NCBI RefSeq assembly: GCF_004000825.1
Contig: NZ_BILZ01000001.1
Location: 333,821-397,820, forward strand
Direction: 5' to 3'
From: Paenibacillus kobensis NBRC 15729
Lineage (GTDB): Bacteria; Bacillota; Bacilli; Paenibacillales; Paenibacillaceae
DNA: 64,000 nt
Shown: positions 27,313 through 36,635 of the stretch, piece by piece
Position numbering within the stretch: the stretch's first letter is position 1
How the letters are laid out: every line of letters starts with the position of its first letter
The notes under the pieces: generated by a model
What the model saw: the letters and a program-made list of their open reading frames with translations, nothing else
Databases searched by the model: none
Told to the model about the DNA's origin: nothing
Made by a program: the position numbers and the translations under genes

Positions 27313-28221
27313 TCATTCCCCGTCTTCTTTCGGAAGCATTGCCGTTACGAACAGCATGTCCCCCGCTCTCACTGCACCTATCGAACCGCCCATTCCGTTC
27401 ATCAATTTGCGGGATATATAGAGGCCGAGCCCCATCCCCTGCCCTCCTCGGCTTGCATCAGACTTATGGAACCGGTCGAATAAAAGGTCGGCATCATCCG
27501 GCAGCGGAGCTGCGGTCTTGTTGCCGATCGTGACGGCATAGCAGCCACCGGATTCGGTGAATGAAACCGATATTGTTCCGTGCGCGTAACGCAGCAAATT
27601 TTGAATCAAATTATGGATCACCCGCTGCAAAGCGACCGGATCGGCAAGTACAACCGGAGGCGCGGCGGCATCCCGAATGTCCAGCTCGAGATTCCTCTTG
27701 CTGAACTCCTCGAAGAACCGCAGAAAACATTCGGCAACCGCATGTTCCAAATTTACGCTTTGAACCGCATACGAGGTCTCTTCGAGTTCGAGACGCGACA
27801 ACTCGTAGAAGCTTTCCGTCAATTGCTGCAGCACATTGACGGAGTCCAGAATAACGCGGACATACTCCCGCTGTTTGTCTGGAGAAGGGTCCTTATTCAG
27901 CAGTTGAACATAACCCGCGAGCGACGTGAGCGGAGTGCGCAAATCATGCGAGATCCCGGATACCGACAACCGGATATTACGTTCCATCTCGCCGACACGC
28001 CGGAGTTTCTGCTCGTACCCGTCCACGAGGCGGTTCAATTCGAGAACAGCCTTGGATAGCGTACGGTTATTTTCTTCCAGGTAAAGTCTTTGACCGTAGC
28101 GCGCGTTCTCGCCGAGATCCCCGATCTGGACGGTCAACCGTTTCATCTCGCGTTTCAGCAGATAATAACGTACCGCGAACCATAGGCATAGAGCCGACAA
28201 TACAACGATCCATCCGTACAT
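27313..28221 (-). CDS. Sensor histidine kinase of an ABC-transporter-linked two-component system
   Basis: A 302-residue kinase with one N-terminal membrane segment (1 to about 17) and hardly any extracellular domain. It has a HAMP-like/coiled linker, HisKA with SGISHDLRTPLTSL (His about 94), N box VIHNLIQNLLRYA, and the ATP-lid motif GQGMGLGLYISRKL. Kinases of this short type sense the state of their partner ABC transporter. Last gene of the ATPase-permease-regulator-kinase operon, 10 bp after the regulator. Autophosphorylation and phosphotransfer to the regulator at 28232-28915 are the expected reactions. Confidence 0.92.
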   Translation of the reverse strand: MYGWIVVLSALCLWFAVRYYLLKREMKRLTVQIGDLGENARYGQRLYLEENNRTLSKAVLELNRLVDGYEQKLRRVGEMERNIRLSVSGISHDLRTPLTSLAGYVQLLNKDPSPDKQREYVRVILDSVNVLQQLTESFYELSRLELEETSYAVQSVNLEHAVAECFLRFFEEFSKRNLELDIRDAAAPPVVLADPVALQRVIHNLIQNLLRYAHGTISVSFTESGGCYAVTIGNKTAAPLPDDADLLFDRFHKSDASRGGQGMGLGLYISRKLMNGMGGSIGAVRAGDMLFVTAMLPKEDGE

Positions 28222-28231
28222 GCTGCCGCTC

Positions 28232-28915
28232 CTATTCGACTAGCCGGAAGCCTACGCCCCAGATCGTCTTGATATGCTTATGAGGCGAAGCAGCATGCAA
28301 TTTTGCACGCAAATTGCTTACATGGACATTGATCGTTTTCTCATCGCCCATAAACTCTTCGTTCCATATGCTCTCGTAAATGTTCATTCGGCTGAATACT
28401 TTTTGCGGATGGCGCAGCAGCAGCTCCAGGATGTCGAATTCTCGTTGGGTCAGCTGGATCGTAACACCGCCGACCGATACTTCACGCGTCTCCAGAATCA
28501 TATGAATATCGAGAAATTCAAGTGCCGCAGCAGCCTCATGTTCGGCATAGACGGTATAGCGCCTCAGTTGTGCTGCCACTCGCGCTAACAGTTCGTCTAT
28601 ATCAAAGGGCTTCGTCATGTAATCATCTGCGCCCCGGGCAAGCAGCTCCAGCTTGCTGGCCTTCTCCATCTTCGCGGACAGCACAATGACCGGCATATGC
28701 TCTTTTTTGCGCAACTCGTCGAGTACGTCCTCGCCCGTTCTGCCCGGCAGCATCAGATCGAGTATGACACACTTCCACGATTGAGCCGGCAGCATCATGA
28801 CTGCCTCGCTGCCCGAATAAGAGCTTTCCGGGCGGTATCCCGCTCCGGCGAGCGCTTCGCACAGCAAGCTATTGATTGACGGGTCGTCTTCGATGACTAG
28901 AATCGGTTCGTTCAT
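28232..28915 (-). CDS. OmpR-family response regulator
   Basis: A 227-residue regulator with an N-terminal receiver (acidic pocket IEDD near residue 9, phospho-acceptor Asp in CVILDLMLPG, conserved Thr/Ser in VLSAK, Lys in MTKPF) and a C-terminal winged helix (TQREFDILELLLRHPQKVFSR, ending KTIWGVGFRL). It probably controls the ABC genes upstream of it in the same operon. I use ATG 28915, which matches the family N-terminus, although the upstream AAAGGCG is rather far away; an extended N-terminus is less likely. Confidence 0.93.
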   Translation of the reverse strand: MNEPILVIEDDPSINSLLCEALAGAGYRPESSYSGSEAVMMLPAQSWKCVILDLMLPGRTGEDVLDELRKKEHMPVIVLSAKMEKASKLELLARGADDYMTKPFDIDELLARVAAQLRRYTVYAEHEAAAALEFLDIHMILETREVSVGGVTIQLTQREFDILELLLRHPQKVFSRMNIYESIWNEEFMGDEKTINVHVSNLRAKLHAASPHKHIKTIWGVGFRLVE

Positions 28916-28932
28916 CGGGGCTATCAACGCCT

Positions 28933-29673
28933 TTATTTGATGTCGGTTCGTTTGAACACTATGCATCCTATTATACAAGTAATGACGAGATACGCCACGC
29001 TCATAGCCGCTCCATGTATGATGAACGCTGAATCACCGCTTAAATTCTCGAAGAACATCACATAGTAATCCGGGAAACATTTGTAGACGTCAAAATAACC
29101 TAGTGCCGTCAAGAAGGTTGGCAAGGCCAGCATTCCGATCACATAAGCAAGGTTTACCAATACCGTCATGATCGGGCTTCTGGATATGAAGGCGATCAAG
29201 GTAAGCAGTGCCGCGAACCCCCAGTGAAACAGAACCTGCATACCATAATTCCAGCTGAAGAATCGTGCGAATTCCAACAACGACATATCGCCGAACCCGA
29301 ACGCAAGGCTAAATCCGACTGTCGCCACGATACTGCTTACAAGATAAATAACAGCAACGGCAACACAGGCGGCGAACAGTTTGGACACGTACACGTATGT
29401 TCTATACTTGCCTAATGCAAGAGAATTGCGCATCGTCCCGTTCGGAAATTCCGATGCAATGAAATACCCGACGAATGCCGAGAACCAGAGCTGCATCATG
29501 AACGACATGCCAGCAGGCATGGTTACGCCGTATTGTCCCTGCATCGGACTATCTCCGCCGTAAAACTCCGCAAAGACTTGCAAAGAGATTTGAGCCGTAA
29601 TGCAAAGGAGAATGACGTGCAGCACTTTTCCCCGCCATAATTTGTACCATTCCGCTGATAATAGCGTCGTCAT
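28933..29673 (-). CDS. ABC-2 type transporter permease (lantibiotic/bacitracin-resistance type)
   Basis: A 246-residue membrane protein with six hydrophobic segments, beginning LLSAEWYKLWRGKVLHVILLC as is typical of ABC-2 permeases of BcrB/immunity transporters. The signature SEFPNGTMRNSLALGKYRTYVYVSK (split here: SEFPNGTMRNS and LALGKYRTYVYVSK, about 95-120) is characteristic. It overlaps the ATPase gene by 4 bp (ATGA). It should pair with that ATPase to remove or sense a membrane-active peptide antibiotic; the exact drug is unknown. Confidence 0.9.
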   Translation of the reverse strand: MTTLLSAEWYKLWRGKVLHVILLCITAQISLQVFAEFYGGDSPMQGQYGVTMPAGMSFMMQLWFSAFVGYFIASEFPNGTMRNSLALGKYRTYVYVSKLFAACVAVAVIYLVSSIVATVGFSLAFGFGDMSLLEFARFFSWNYGMQVLFHWGFAALLTLIAFISRSPIMTVLVNLAYVIGMLALPTFLTALGYFDVYKCFPDYYVMFFENLSGDSAFIIHGAAMSVAYLVITCIIGCIVFKRTDIK

Positions 29674-30590
29674 GCGTGCCCGCCCCCCGTCAATTGCATA
29701 AAATATTGCTCCAACCGCTGCTCCGTCACACCGATGCTCTCCACGACGATCCCGTGCTTCACGAGCATCGTGTTCATCTCGCCTGTTCGATGAATCTGCT
29801 CGCGAACCCACAGTTCGTTCGCCGATACCGCTTGGCAATCTGTTATGCCGAATCTTTCCTTCAAGAGCGCCATCGCTTGCGCGCAATCGTTCGTCACGAT
29901 TCGAACATGCTGCTTCGTCTCTAGCGCGAGCTGTTCGGCGGAGAGCTGCTTCACCAGCTTGCCCTTGTCGATGATCCCGTAATGGGTCGCGACTTGTGCA
30001 AGCTCGTCCAGCAGATGGCTGGAGACGAGCAGCGTCAGCCCTCTCTCGTGCGCGAGCCGGCGGAGCAGCTCCCGCGTCTCGATGATGCCTTTCGGATCTA
30101 GTCCGTTCGCAGGCTCGTCCAATATAAGAAACTCCGGATTCGTGATGAGCGCAGTTGCCAGCGAAAACCGCTGTTTCATGCCGAGGGAGAAGTTTTTGGC
30201 TTTCTTCTTCCCCGTATCGGCCAGCCCTACGGACTCCAGCGTTTTCTTCACCGTACTCTTATCCGGTACGCCGCTTATGATGCGTTGAATTTCCAGATTT
30301 TGCTCAGCCGTCATATTCGGATAGATGGCCGGCGTCTCAATCGATTGGCCGATACGCCGTCTGCCGCGCTGAAGAGCAATGTCACCGGTATTTCCGAACA
30401 GCTCCACCTCGCCGCCCGTCGGCAGGACTAACCCGGTAACGGCTCGCATAAAAGTCGATTTGCCGGCGCCGTTCAGGCCGATCAATCCATAAATTTGGCC
30501 GCGCTTAATCTCGACGTTTATTTCCTGTATCGCGTAATCACGGCCGTATTTTTTGCTAAGGGCTCTCGTTCGCAGTACATATTCGCTCAT
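29670..30590 (-). CDS. ABC transporter ATP-binding protein (BcrA-like)
   Basis: A 306-residue ATPase. Walker A is GLNGAGKSTFMRA, the signature FSLGMKQRFSLATAL, Walker B FLILDEPANGLDP, H-loop LLVSSHLLDEL. The C-terminal extension (about 215-306) is typical of BcrA-like ATPases for bacitracin or lantibiotic export/immunity. First gene of a four-gene operon (ATPase, permease, response regulator, kinase), an arrangement known for cell-envelope stress detoxification modules in Bacillota. AAGGAG precedes the ATG. Confidence 0.93.
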   Translation of the reverse strand: MSEYVLRTRALSKKYGRDYAIQEINVEIKRGQIYGLIGLNGAGKSTFMRAVTGLVLPTGGEVELFGNTGDIALQRGRRRIGQSIETPAIYPNMTAEQNLEIQRIISGVPDKSTVKKTLESVGLADTGKKKAKNFSLGMKQRFSLATALITNPEFLILDEPANGLDPKGIIETRELLRRLAHERGLTLLVSSHLLDELAQVATHYGIIDKGKLVKQLSAEQLALETKQHVRIVTNDCAQAMALLKERFGITDCQAVSANELWVREQIHRTGEMNTMLVKHGIVVESIGVTEQRLEQYFMQLTGGGHA

Positions 30591-30751
30591 CTCTTATGAC
30601 TCCTTCCACTCTTGCTTCATGTGCTTAGTCTAATGCTCAATTGCCAAGAAAACAGGTAGCAAATATAAAGAAAGAGTAAAGAATGCCATTATCGATAACG
30701 AACAAATATAGAGAATGTGTCCCGTAACGTATATTCTAGCCTGTTTTGTGT

Positions 30752-30780
30752 CTGGCACATCTTCCAATCGGCCATATAAT
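30752..30780 (+). promoter_or_regulatory. Probable sigma-A promoter of the MBL hydrolase gene
   Basis: CTGGCA (30752-30757), a 17-bp spacer and TATAAT (30775-30780) lie 45 bp upstream of the start codon. Confidence 0.6.
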
Positions 30781-30825
30781 CGTGATTAAGCATGATATCC
30801 ATACAACTCGTTAGGAGCTGATTTG

Positions 30826-31539
30826 ATGTTTGTCGTCTATCGTTACGGATCCATATATCAAATGATGATCGGAAACCCTGACGGTCTATCCGTTAACGTA
30901 TTCGCTGTCCAAGAACATGACGGACTGACATTGATCGACACAGCCATTCCGCCTGCATCCGGGGCGATCTTACAGGAAGTGAATCAGATTGGACTGCCGG
31001 TCATCCGCATCATCCTCACTCATGGCCATCATGACCATACCGGCGGACTTGACCTTATGAAAGAAGCCTTTCCCGAAGCCATCGTCTGCATCTCGCGCCG
31101 GGAATCCCGGATCGTTCAAGGCGACTTGTCGCTTGAGGATGGCGAAGAGGATATGCCGGTTCAAGGGATTTACCCCGAACGAATGAGGACGCCATTCGAT
31201 CTCCTTCTGGAAGACGGCGATCGAATCGGCTCTTTGCTGGTTATCGCTGTACCCGGCCATACACCTGGCTCGATCGCACTGTTGGATGAACGAACTCGCA
31301 CATTGATAGCCGGAGACGCATTTCAATCGATCGGCGGGCTTGCAGTAGCCGGCCAGTTCAGGCCAGCTATTCCCATGCATGCGAAAGGAACGTGGAGCAA
31401 TGCCGCTTCTCTCACGTCCGCCCGTACGATTCGTACGCTTGCGCCTTCATTATTATGCGTTGGACACGGCCCTTCCTTAGCCGATCCGGGAGACGCAATG
31501 GACCAGGCGATTGCTGAGGCGGGAGGATCGCAAATATGA
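30826..31539 (+). CDS. MBL-fold metallo-hydrolase
   Basis: A 237-residue metallo-beta-lactamase-fold hydrolase with the metal-binding motif THGHHDHTGG (about 67-76), a further His in VPGHTPGS, an Asp in IAGDAF and a C-terminal His in CVGHGPS, so the dinuclear site is complete. Members include glyoxalase II-like, lactonase and phosphodiesterase enzymes; the substrate is not evident. I use ATG 30826, with AGGAG 8 nt upstream, rather than the overlapping TTG at 30823. Monocistronic with its own promoter and terminator. Confidence 0.93.
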   Translation: MFVVYRYGSIYQMMIGNPDGLSVNVFAVQEHDGLTLIDTAIPPASGAILQEVNQIGLPVIRIILTHGHHDHTGGLDLMKEAFPEAIVCISRRESRIVQGDLSLEDGEEDMPVQGIYPERMRTPFDLLLEDGDRIGSLLVIAVPGHTPGSIALLDERTRTLIAGDAFQSIGGLAVAGQFRPAIPMHAKGTWSNAASLTSARTIRTLAPSLLCVGHGPSLADPGDAMDQAIAEAGGSQI

Positions 31540-31585
31540 ACAAGCTGCTGAAATCAGCGTCTCGCGAATAGACGGCTCAATGCAA

Positions 31586-31612
31586 AACGGATGCCTGCGA
31601 AGGGCATCCGTT
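31586..31612. terminator. Terminator between MBL hydrolase and pyrE
   Basis: AACGGATGCC (31586-31595) pairs with GGCATCCGTT (31603-31612), with moderate A/T-rich flanks on both sides. It separates two convergent genes. Confidence 0.7.
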
Positions 31613-31634
31613 CATTATTGCGCTCAGGTCTATG

Positions 31635-32165
31635 TTAGGCGGAACTTGCAGAAAGCAGCTCGTCCATTTGAAACAGTGAGAGATAGTGCAGACCGGCCTG
31701 TTCAAGATTTTCGCGGCCTATCGCCTCTCTTTCAATTACACTAACGACATATTGAACGTCGGCACCGTATTGGACGAGGTCCTTCGCGCTGAGCAGGATC
31801 TGTCCACCCGTCGTCACGACATCCTCCACAATGCAAACCTTCTTCCCTTCGATGCTCTGGCCTTCCGCGAGCTTGCACGTGCCGTATTCCTTTGCTTTCT
31901 TCCGTACGAATACGACAGGGATACCCGTCTCAAGCGATAGAGCCGTCGCCACCGGCATTCCGCCCATCTCAAGTCCGGCCAAAATTTCCGTCTCTGGCGG
32001 AATCAGCTTCGCTAGATGCTCGGCGATACTCTTTAACAAAACCGGATCGGATTCGAACAAATATTTATCGAAGTATTGCTCGGATACTTGGCCAGATCTT
32101 AGCTTGAACTGTCCGGTTAACCGTGCCGTGTCATAGATCGCTTTTGCCAACATGGTCTTGTCCAT
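31635..32165 (-). CDS. pyrE: Orotate phosphoribosyltransferase
   Basis: A 176-residue enzyme of de novo pyrimidine synthesis that makes orotidine 5'-phosphate from orotate and PRPP. The PRPP-binding motif VCIVEDVVTTGGQIL is complete, and the KxxxYG segment (RKKAKEYGTCK) and the GLEMGGMPVATALS substrate region are present. The N-terminus MDKTMLAKAIYDTARL matches short archaeal/bacterial PyrE forms. It stands apart from other pyr genes, 54 bp after aroC, and no PyrR-type attenuator is visible. Confidence 0.93.
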   Translation of the reverse strand: MDKTMLAKAIYDTARLTGQFKLRSGQVSEQYFDKYLFESDPVLLKSIAEHLAKLIPPETEILAGLEMGGMPVATALSLETGIPVVFVRKKAKEYGTCKLAEGQSIEGKKVCIVEDVVTTGGQILLSAKDLVQYGADVQYVVSVIEREAIGRENLEQAGLHYLSLFQMDELLSASSA

Positions 32166-32218
32166 CGTCAGGTGAATCCTCCTCGAATCGAATCGTATGA
32201 AACCTCTATGCACAGCGA

Positions 32219-33277
32219 TTACTCGAACCGTAATGCTGCCTGTCGTTTATAGTGATCCTCGATGACCATGCATGCCATCGCCTCGATGACGGGAACGATT
32301 CGAGGACATATGCACGGGTCATGCCTGCCATAGGTCGTTATTTCTCGTTCATTCCCATCGACATCTACGGTTGTCTGAGGGATGGAGATCGATGAAGTCG
32401 GCTTTACCGCCACTCGAAAAATGATGTCTTCTCCGGTGCTAATCCCGCCGACGATGCCGCCGGCATAGTTCGTCCGAAACCCGTTCGCATCCATAGCGTC
32501 GTTGTGCTCGCTTCCGAGCATTGCGGCAGCTTGGAAGCCTGCCCCGAACTCGATCCCTTTCACGGCTCCGATACTCAACATCGCTTTGGATAATTCGGCA
32601 TCCAGCTTATCGAATACTGGTTCTCCCAAGCCTGCTGCGACGCCGCTGATTCGGCACTCCACAACGCCTCCGCAGCTGTTGCCTTCCGCCGCGAGCTTGG
32701 TAATGTATTCGATCATCTGTTCCGCCGCTGCCGCATCACATGTGCGCACCGCATTCTGTTCGATCTGCGCGGCATCGAAAGTTTCCGAACGGATGCCGCC
32801 AATTTGCGTTGTATAAGCAAGTATGGATACGCCCCGGTTCTCTAACAATTTGCGGGCCACTGCACCGGCTGCCACTCTTCCGGCGGTTTCCCTTCCCGAG
32901 GCTCTTCCGCTGCCTCGATGATCCCGAATTCCATATTTCTTCTCATACACATAATCCGCATGTCCAGGCCGATACATCGTTTTAATATCTTCATATGCTG
33001 ACGGCCGCATATCGGCATTGTTCAGCATGATGCAGATCGGCGTCCCCGTCGTGCGTCCCTCGAAGAGGCCGGACACGATTCTGATTTTGTCGTATTCCTT
33101 GCGCGGGGTTGTAACCGACGATTGCCCTGGTTTTCTTCGGTCCATCTGAGTCTGAATGTAAGCCTCGTCTAATTCGACTCCCGGCGTGACCCCGTCCACG
33201 ATAACACCTACCGACTCGCCGTGTGATTCTCCGAAAGTCGTCATGGTCAACTGTAAGCCAAATGTACTTCCCGCCAT
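32219..33277 (-). CDS. aroC: Chorismate synthase
   Basis: A 352-residue enzyme that catalyses the last step of the shikimate pathway (EPSP to chorismate), needing reduced FMN. It contains the signatures TTFGESHGESVGVIVDG, RPGHADYVYEKKYGIRDHRG (residues about 100-119) and GRASGRETAGRVAAGAVA. The ATG at 33277 has GGGAG 8 nt upstream; the ATG at 33283 is too close to it. Outside any aro operon here, but likely co-transcribed with pyrE. Confidence 0.95.
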   Translation of the reverse strand: MAGSTFGLQLTMTTFGESHGESVGVIVDGVTPGVELDEAYIQTQMDRRKPGQSSVTTPRKEYDKIRIVSGLFEGRTTGTPICIMLNNADMRPSAYEDIKTMYRPGHADYVYEKKYGIRDHRGSGRASGRETAGRVAAGAVARKLLENRGVSILAYTTQIGGIRSETFDAAQIEQNAVRTCDAAAAEQMIEYITKLAAEGNSCGGVVECRISGVAAGLGEPVFDKLDAELSKAMLSIGAVKGIEFGAGFQAAAMLGSEHNDAMDANGFRTNYAGGIVGGISTGEDIIFRVAVKPTSSISIPQTTVDVDGNEREITTYGRHDPCICPRIVPVIEAMACMVIEDHYKRQAALRFE

Positions 33278-33420
33278 CCACATTCACTCCCGCATGTTTT
33301 TGTTCTTCGTACAGTGTAGTCTCTGCTTAGAAATAAGTGAAATTGTAAATTTATTATCTTGCCATAGATAATATTAATGTCATAAGAAGCGAATCGTTAT
33401 CGATCCCATCCCCCAGCAAT

Positions 33421-33465
33421 AAAAAAAAGCTCTCCTCAAGTCATTAGATGACTTATCGGACAGCC
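33421..33465 (-). terminator. Terminator of the VOC/lectin-like gene
   Basis: A two-part hairpin: an outer AGCTCTCC/GGACAGCC arm and an inner AAGTCAT/ATGACTT arm with a 3-nt loop. On the minus strand T8 follows. It has the same plan as the terminators at 14829-14887 and 50945-50986. Confidence 0.8.
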
Positions 33466-33485
33466 CCTACTTCTGAATATCGTTA

Positions 33486-34928
33486 TTAACTGTCTATCGA
33501 TAACGATCTCACCGTGACCGCACTGCCCGCTTCCGCTCCGATTCCCAATTTGAAGCGGCAGTCTTCATAATTCCCTCTCCGCTCCAATACGACAGAACCA
33601 TTAATGCTCAAGGAAGTGAAGCTTTGATCCAGCTTCCACTCGATCTTCGCGAAATCCCCATAAGGAAGATTTGCCTCATCTACCCATACTTCTTCTCTCG
33701 ACTGCGGATCGGTGAACAAAAGCTTGCCTTCGCTATTCCATTTGATGATGGCGGAGAAACCGCCATATAAAATAGCCGACCGCGTATAGCTCTGAAGCTC
33801 GGCAGCGAACGTGAAGGGCGCCGAATAAACGCCGCCAGTGCGGGCAAATCCTCCTTCTTCGCCGCCGCTCAGCCACAAACCTCCGTTAGTCGCTGCAGCT
33901 TGACAAGCGGCATCGGCGATCAGCCGGTCTTCGGCTGAGGCGCTGCCACTCACCGCCAGCCATACCGCATGGTCTTCCGGTGTCAGCGATTCAACGGCAT
34001 AGGATTTCACGGTAACTTGCCCCATGACGCCAGCAATGCCAGCCCTGCCGTTCATTTTGCCGAAATAGCCTTCTTGGCGGTGGAACAACTGGCCGTCAAC
34101 ATGAATTTCCATCCAGCGTTCATCGATCGTCCATTCCACACGCGCCCACTCTCCAACCGGGATGGAACCTTTGTGGTGAAACGTAAAATGTTTATTCAGC
34201 TTAGGGTGAACGACGAACAGATCGTCTCCCGTACCATGCTCCTGCACTTCCGGTGAATTGCCGAAATTTAATGCGGCAAGGCCGTTCCCATATGTTAGAT
34301 ATAACGCACCTTGATTAATTTTGACGGTCGTTTCGATACGAAGCGGAGTCTCGTACTCCCCTTCCGCATAGGCATGCCCGGTCAATTCTAGTCCGGAAGA
34401 GGTTACAAGTGCAGCTTGCGCTTGCCCGCTTGCATGAAGGACCGTTCCGCCGGCATCGTAACGGACCGGTTCGTTCTGGCTAGTTGATTCAGCGGCAGTC
34501 TCCTCCGTCCCGGTCTCTTCTTCAGTACCCGGATTGCCGCAAACCATGAGCAGATTGCCGTCTGGGTCGCGGAACGTAAAGAATGCCATTCCGGGGAATT
34601 GCATAATATCCTCGACGATTTCGATACCGCTTTGTTGAACGAACCGGTAAGCTGCGCCGACATCCGGCGAATCGAGCATGAGCAGCGCCCGTTGCTCAGC
34701 AGGCAAGCCGCTGTCATAGCCGTTCTGATCTAATACAAACCCGGTTTCGCCATCCATCGTGATGTCATGTACCTTCTCCGTTGCGGCCGACCGCTCCGGC
34801 ATGCCGAACAATCGGTGGTACCAGTTGACGGACCGTTCCATGTTGCTGACATGGATGAATACGCCCCCTATTTTATTGCGAATCGGGTGGATGAAGCTTG
34901 TTTTTGTTGCCGCTGCATAGTTATTCAT
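33486..34928 (-). CDS. VOC/glyoxalase-like domain fused to two LamG/DUF1080-like domains
   Basis: A 480-residue protein without a signal peptide. Residues about 18-132 are a vicinal-oxygen-chelate domain (IGGVFIHVSNMERSVNWYHR; PGMAFFTFRDPDGNLLMVCG). Residues about 150-320 and 325-480 are two beta-sandwich domains of the concanavalin-like/3-keto-disaccharide-hydrolase type (VEWTIDERWMEIHVDGQLFH; IEWKLDQSFTSLSINGSVVL). The pairing suggests recognition or modification of a sugar-containing ligand in the cytoplasm, but no activity is established. It follows the sigma factor gene by 75 bp on the same strand and may be co-transcribed. Confidence 0.8.
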   Translation of the reverse strand: MNNYAAATKTSFIHPIRNKIGGVFIHVSNMERSVNWYHRLFGMPERSAATEKVHDITMDGETGFVLDQNGYDSGLPAEQRALLMLDSPDVGAAYRFVQQSGIEIVEDIMQFPGMAFFTFRDPDGNLLMVCGNPGTEEETGTEETAAESTSQNEPVRYDAGGTVLHASGQAQAALVTSSGLELTGHAYAEGEYETPLRIETTVKINQGALYLTYGNGLAALNFGNSPEVQEHGTGDDLFVVHPKLNKHFTFHHKGSIPVGEWARVEWTIDERWMEIHVDGQLFHRQEGYFGKMNGRAGIAGVMGQVTVKSYAVESLTPEDHAVWLAVSGSASAEDRLIADAACQAAATNGGLWLSGGEEGGFARTGGVYSAPFTFAAELQSYTRSAILYGGFSAIIKWNSEGKLLFTDPQSREEVWVDEANLPYGDFAKIEWKLDQSFTSLSINGSVVLERRGNYEDCRFKLGIGAEAGSAVTVRSLSIDS

Positions 34929-35003
34929 TCTACTCGTCTTCCTCTCGCTTGGAATAGGCTGTATTTGCCCTCATCGAATGTGATGCAGCAGCACGCCATT
35001 ATC

Positions 35004-36635
35004 TTACATCCTCCATTCGATAGGGTAATGACGGTTCAATCGAAATGAGGCTTCCTCCAGCGCTGCGGCGGCTTCTAGCTCCAGTGCAGCAGCACGGCTG
35101 AGCAGACCGGCCGCGCGGTCAGCCGGTCCCGGCGATGCCGGATCGGCGCCATACGGAAGCGGGAACAGACTAACGACCGAATGCAGTTGCTTGGCAGCTT
35201 GATCGAAGAGCCGTGCTGCATGTTGAACAGCAAGCCTAGTCCATTCCGGCAAGCTGCCGCCTAAGCTCGTGCCATCTAACGTCTGCTGCAGAAACTTGGC
35301 GGCATGTTTGCGGGCTTCCGCCACAACGGCCATATTGTATGCGACGCTTAATCGGCAGGCCGGCTTCTGAGCGTTGAACGAATCGATCCACATTCGATAA
35401 GCGGCTGCACCGCTGACTGCAGCATCCTGATTCGACTCGCCGCCGCGAATATTACTTACCGCGAGTTTTAAGATACTTGCGATTGGATGAGGACGATGAC
35501 TGCTTACGAACGGCTGCCGCGGAACAGCGGCAAACCATTCTACCGGCTGCTTGCCCCGTCCTAACTTCGAGTATGGGAGCAGCTTGCCGCTTGCAGAAGT
35601 GTCAGTAATCGACCAACACCGCTTGCTGTCATCGAATCCGGTAATAATGCCGAATTCCGCATTGTTCAACCCCCAAGCGATAACCGGCCGCCCCATTGCC
35701 AATGCCTGACGGATTTCGTCCATGCATACGATTAGCTCGTCCGGTTGTTGAAGCAACGTATTCGGCCCTCCGAATAACGCAGCCGCTAGGCCTAGATGGG
35801 TCCATCCTGCCGATAAGGATGCCCTCCAATCGTAGCTGTAAGGACCGCTTATCCCAAGATCACGGGCAGCATGGAACCGAAAAGCATGCCCGGTGGCCGC
35901 GAACATGTCCGTCAACGTTAAATGGCGAAATCCATAAGCTGCCGCCGTGATCAACATCATGGAGCAAAGTGTATCGTAAGCACCGGCATACCGTTCATAT
36001 CGCGCATTGGCGGCATGCCCAGTTTCCGGCTGGTTATTCCTGCGTTTAGATGACAAATAGAGATCGATCTCCGTCTCGAACCGGAAATCGGTCAATTTCG
36101 TTCTTGCCCGCGACAAAGCGGTATAGACGGCACCAGGGTTGATGGCGAGTCTTTCGGCCGTCTCCGGGACCGTAAGCCCTTCCAACACATGGTATCCGAT
36201 GACGGCCCTTTCGCGCGGGCCGAGTCTGCCCCGCATCGTCTCAACCTCTGCTAACGCTTGTTTACCGAGTGCTTGTAACAGAGGATCCTCCAGCGTGTCA
36301 TCGCTACGGCTGCTTTCACTTTCATTGTACATTTGAAAGTCCGCCGGCAGTTCAAGCCGGGTTGACGGCGAGCGCATCGCCATAAGAGACTGATTGCGGA
36401 CCAGTGTGCGAAGCCATGGCAAGAACTTGTCCGGATTGTCCAAACTCCCGATTCGCCGAAGCGTCTGAATGAGCGCATCCTGCACGATATCTTCGGCTTT
36501 CGCCGGATTGCGGACAATACGGTTCGCCCAATTCAGCATCTTCATACGGTGCTGACGAATGAGACTGGACAGCGCCTCTTGGTCCCCTTGCTGCGCTTTT
36601 CTCACTAACGATGCTTGCAGATATTCTTCGTTCAC
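35004..36635 (-). CDS. ECF-type sigma-70 factor fused to BtrH/C39-like domain
   Basis: A 543-residue protein. Residues about 8-170 are an ECF sigma factor: region 2 (LIRQHRMKMLNWANRIVRNP, then AEDIVQDALIQTLRR) and region 4 (LGPRERAVIGYHVLEGLTV, ETAERLAINPGAVYTALSRA). Residues about 205-400 resemble the BtrH N-terminal/C39-like cysteine-hydrolase fold: a possible nucleophile Cys in DTLCSMML, and GRPVIAWGLNNAEFGIITGF. The last 140 residues are helical. ECF factors with large C-terminal extensions are usually controlled by these extensions; here it may sense or process a small ligand. GTG start. Confidence 0.82.
   Translation of the reverse strand: MNEEYLQASLVRKAQQGDQEALSSLIRQHRMKMLNWANRIVRNPAKAEDIVQDALIQTLRRIGSLDNPDKFLPWLRTLVRNQSLMAMRSPSTRLELPADFQMYNESESSRSDDTLEDPLLQALGKQALAEVETMRGRLGPRERAVIGYHVLEGLTVPETAERLAINPGAVYTALSRARTKLTDFRFETEIDLYLSSKRRNNQPETGHAANARYERYAGAYDTLCSMMLITAAAYGFRHLTLTDMFAATGHAFRFHAARDLGISGPYSYDWRASLSAGWTHLGLAAALFGGPNTLLQQPDELIVCMDEIRQALAMGRPVIAWGLNNAEFGIITGFDDSKRCWSITDTSASGKLLPYSKLGRGKQPVEWFAAVPRQPFVSSHRPHPIASILKLAVSNIRGGESNQDAAVSGAAAYRMWIDSFNAQKPACRLSVAYNMAVVAEARKHAAKFLQQTLDGTSLGGSLPEWTRLAVQHAARLFDQAAKQLHSVVSLFPLPYGADPASPGPADRAAGLLSRAAALELEAAAALEEASFRLNRHYPIEWRM

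Noticed and set aside
31511..31744. 77-codon plus-strand frame after the MBL gene
   Set aside because: It overlaps the terminator and the 3' end of pyrE and has no initiation signals of its own.
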